From positions 1 through 7,671 of the forward strand of contig JAITAD010000027.1 of assembly GCA_031284275.1 (NCBI GenBank): a DNA stretch of 7,671 bases. The letters run 5' to 3'. Position numbers and translations under genes: made by a program. Below, one piece after another: positions 7,175 to 7,671 of this stretch. Within the stretch, counting starts at the first letter, position 1. Every line of letters begins with the position of its first letter. The stretch comes from Tannerellaceae bacterium. Lineage in GTDB: Bacteria > Bacteroidota > Bacteroidia > Bacteroidales > Tannerellaceae. The notes under the pieces are model-generated. The model was not told where the DNA came from. It saw only the letters and a list, made by a program, of their open reading frames with translations, and did no database searches.

Positions 7175-7247
7175 GCCGAAATAGCTCAGTTGGTAGAGCA
7201 ATTCATTCGTAATGAATAGGTCGCCGGTTCGAGTCCGGCCTTCGGCT
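7175..7247 (+). tRNA. tRNA-Thr, anticodon CGT (reads ACG)
   Basis: All cloverleaf parts are present. The acceptor strands are 7175-7181 and 7240-7246; the D arm is 7184-7199 with stem GCTC/GAGC; the anticodon arm is 7201-7217 with stem ATTCA/TGAAT and loop TTCGTAA; the variable loop is AGGTC; the T arm is 7223-7239 with stem GCCGG/CCGGC and loop TTCGAGT. The anticodon CGT at 7208-7210 reads the threonine codon ACG. Base 7 (A) faces base 66 (C), a mismatch at the bottom of the acceptor stem. The discriminator is T and no CCA is encoded, so CCA must be added enzymatically. The gene has its own -7 element and faces the hslR-like gene with a 19-base gap. Confidence 0.95.
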
Positions 7248-7266
7248 CGGTTGAGGGGGAAAGGAA

Positions 7267-7656
7267 TTAGGCTTCCGGAGGGAGGATGTTGTCGGTGAAC
7301 TGCTCAAAGTCGCGACGATCTTTCTTGGTGGGGCGGCCTTGACCTCGCGGTCGAGGAGTAAATCCGGAAGGATGCTGCTGAAAGAGGTTTTGTTGTTCCG
7401 GAGGGGTGATATCACGCAGATATTCGGGAACGGCAGCAGTCGGCATACGCCGGTCGGCAAGAGACAACGCTTCGTAGGTGCTGGTGAAGGGAGATTTGCG
7501 CACCTGAATAATCTGGCCGACTTTGACGATGTGGGAAGGCTTCGCTGCCTGCCCATTGACGAGGACGTGATTCTTGCGGCAGGCCTCGGCGGCAAGCGTT
7601 CGGGTTTTGAAAATACGGACAGCCCAAAGCCATTTGTCTATGCGGACTTCACTCAT
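7267..7656 (-). CDS. hslR: Hsp15-type S4-domain RNA-binding protein
   Basis: A small RNA-binding protein of 129 residues. The N-terminal S4 domain (about 1-60) carries the family hallmarks RIDKWLWAVRIFKTRTLA and VLVNGQAAKPSHIVKVGQ. A linker rich in P and Q follows, and the tail contains GRPTKKDRRDFEQF, which resembles the RPDKKERRD tail of E. coli Hsp15. Hsp15 binds stalled 50S subunits that still carry a peptidyl-tRNA and helps recycle them; the shorter RqcP proteins of Gram-positive bacteria are the main alternative, but the length and tail favour Hsp15. The ATG at 7656-7654 fits the start of the S4 domain directly. Its promoter lies beyond the right edge, as only 15 bases upstream are visible. 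It converges on tRNA-Thr. The family is secure; the exact role is inferred by homology. Confidence 0.92.
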   Translation of the reverse strand: MSEVRIDKWLWAVRIFKTRTLAAEACRKNHVLVNGQAAKPSHIVKVGQIIQVRKSPFTSTYEALSLADRRMPTAAVPEYLRDITPPEQQNLFQQHPSGFTPRPRGQGRPTKKDRRDFEQFTDNILPPEA

Positions 7657-7671
7657 GGTTAGGCGAGAAGG

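Noticed and set aside
7203..7595. 130-codon - strand open frame overlapping hslR and the tRNA
   Set aside because: It runs through the tRNA gene and out of frame with the clear S4-domain protein; it is a shadow frame.
1..7671. Mobile element, CRISPR, phage, toxin-antitoxin or defence system
   Set aside because: No transposase, integrase, repeat array, target-site duplication or small paired genes are visible; nearly all sequence is accounted for by housekeeping genes with similar base composition.

Overview
The window looks like ordinary chromosome from a member of the Bacteroidota, most likely the order Bacteroidales, with mid-range GC. The evidence is: promoters of the TAnnTTTG (-7) type ahead of ruvC, the orphan gene and the tRNA; weak or absent Shine-Dalgarno sequences; a Bacteroidota-style FtsL between rsmH and a PASTA-tailed ftsI; and a tRNA with no encoded CCA. 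The species cannot be named from the sequence alone.

Left part (1-4311, + strand): the 3' end of rsmH, an FtsL-like division protein, ftsI (class B penicillin-binding protein) and murE form the start of a division and cell wall (dcw) cluster. The genes overlap or lie about 10 bases apart, so they are almost certainly one transcript. RsmH modifies 16S rRNA, FtsL and FtsI act in the septal machine, and MurE adds meso-diaminopimelate to the peptidoglycan precursor. The usual next gene, mraY, is absent; the cluster stops at murE.

Middle part (4318-6556, - strand): a three-gene operon, ruvC - sufE - FtsX/LolE-type permease, runs toward murE and meets it tail to tail with a 6-base gap. Each junction inside the operon is a 4-base ATGA overlap. 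A well-formed promoter lies just upstream of ruvC. The three products (Holliday-junction resolvase, Fe-S sulfur-transfer factor, lipoprotein-export-type permease) share no obvious pathway.

Right part (6557-7671): a short intergenic region holds divergent promoters for ruvC and for a 159-residue soluble protein that I do not recognise. Next comes a tRNA-Thr(CGT) with its own promoter. Facing it on the - strand is an Hsp15-type S4 RNA-binding protein whose start is 15 bases from the window edge.

I see no mobile element, CRISPR array, phage gene, toxin-antitoxin pair or defence system. The best leads are the unrecognised 159-residue protein, the break of the dcw cluster after murE, and a few small structural signals; none amounts to a clear new system.
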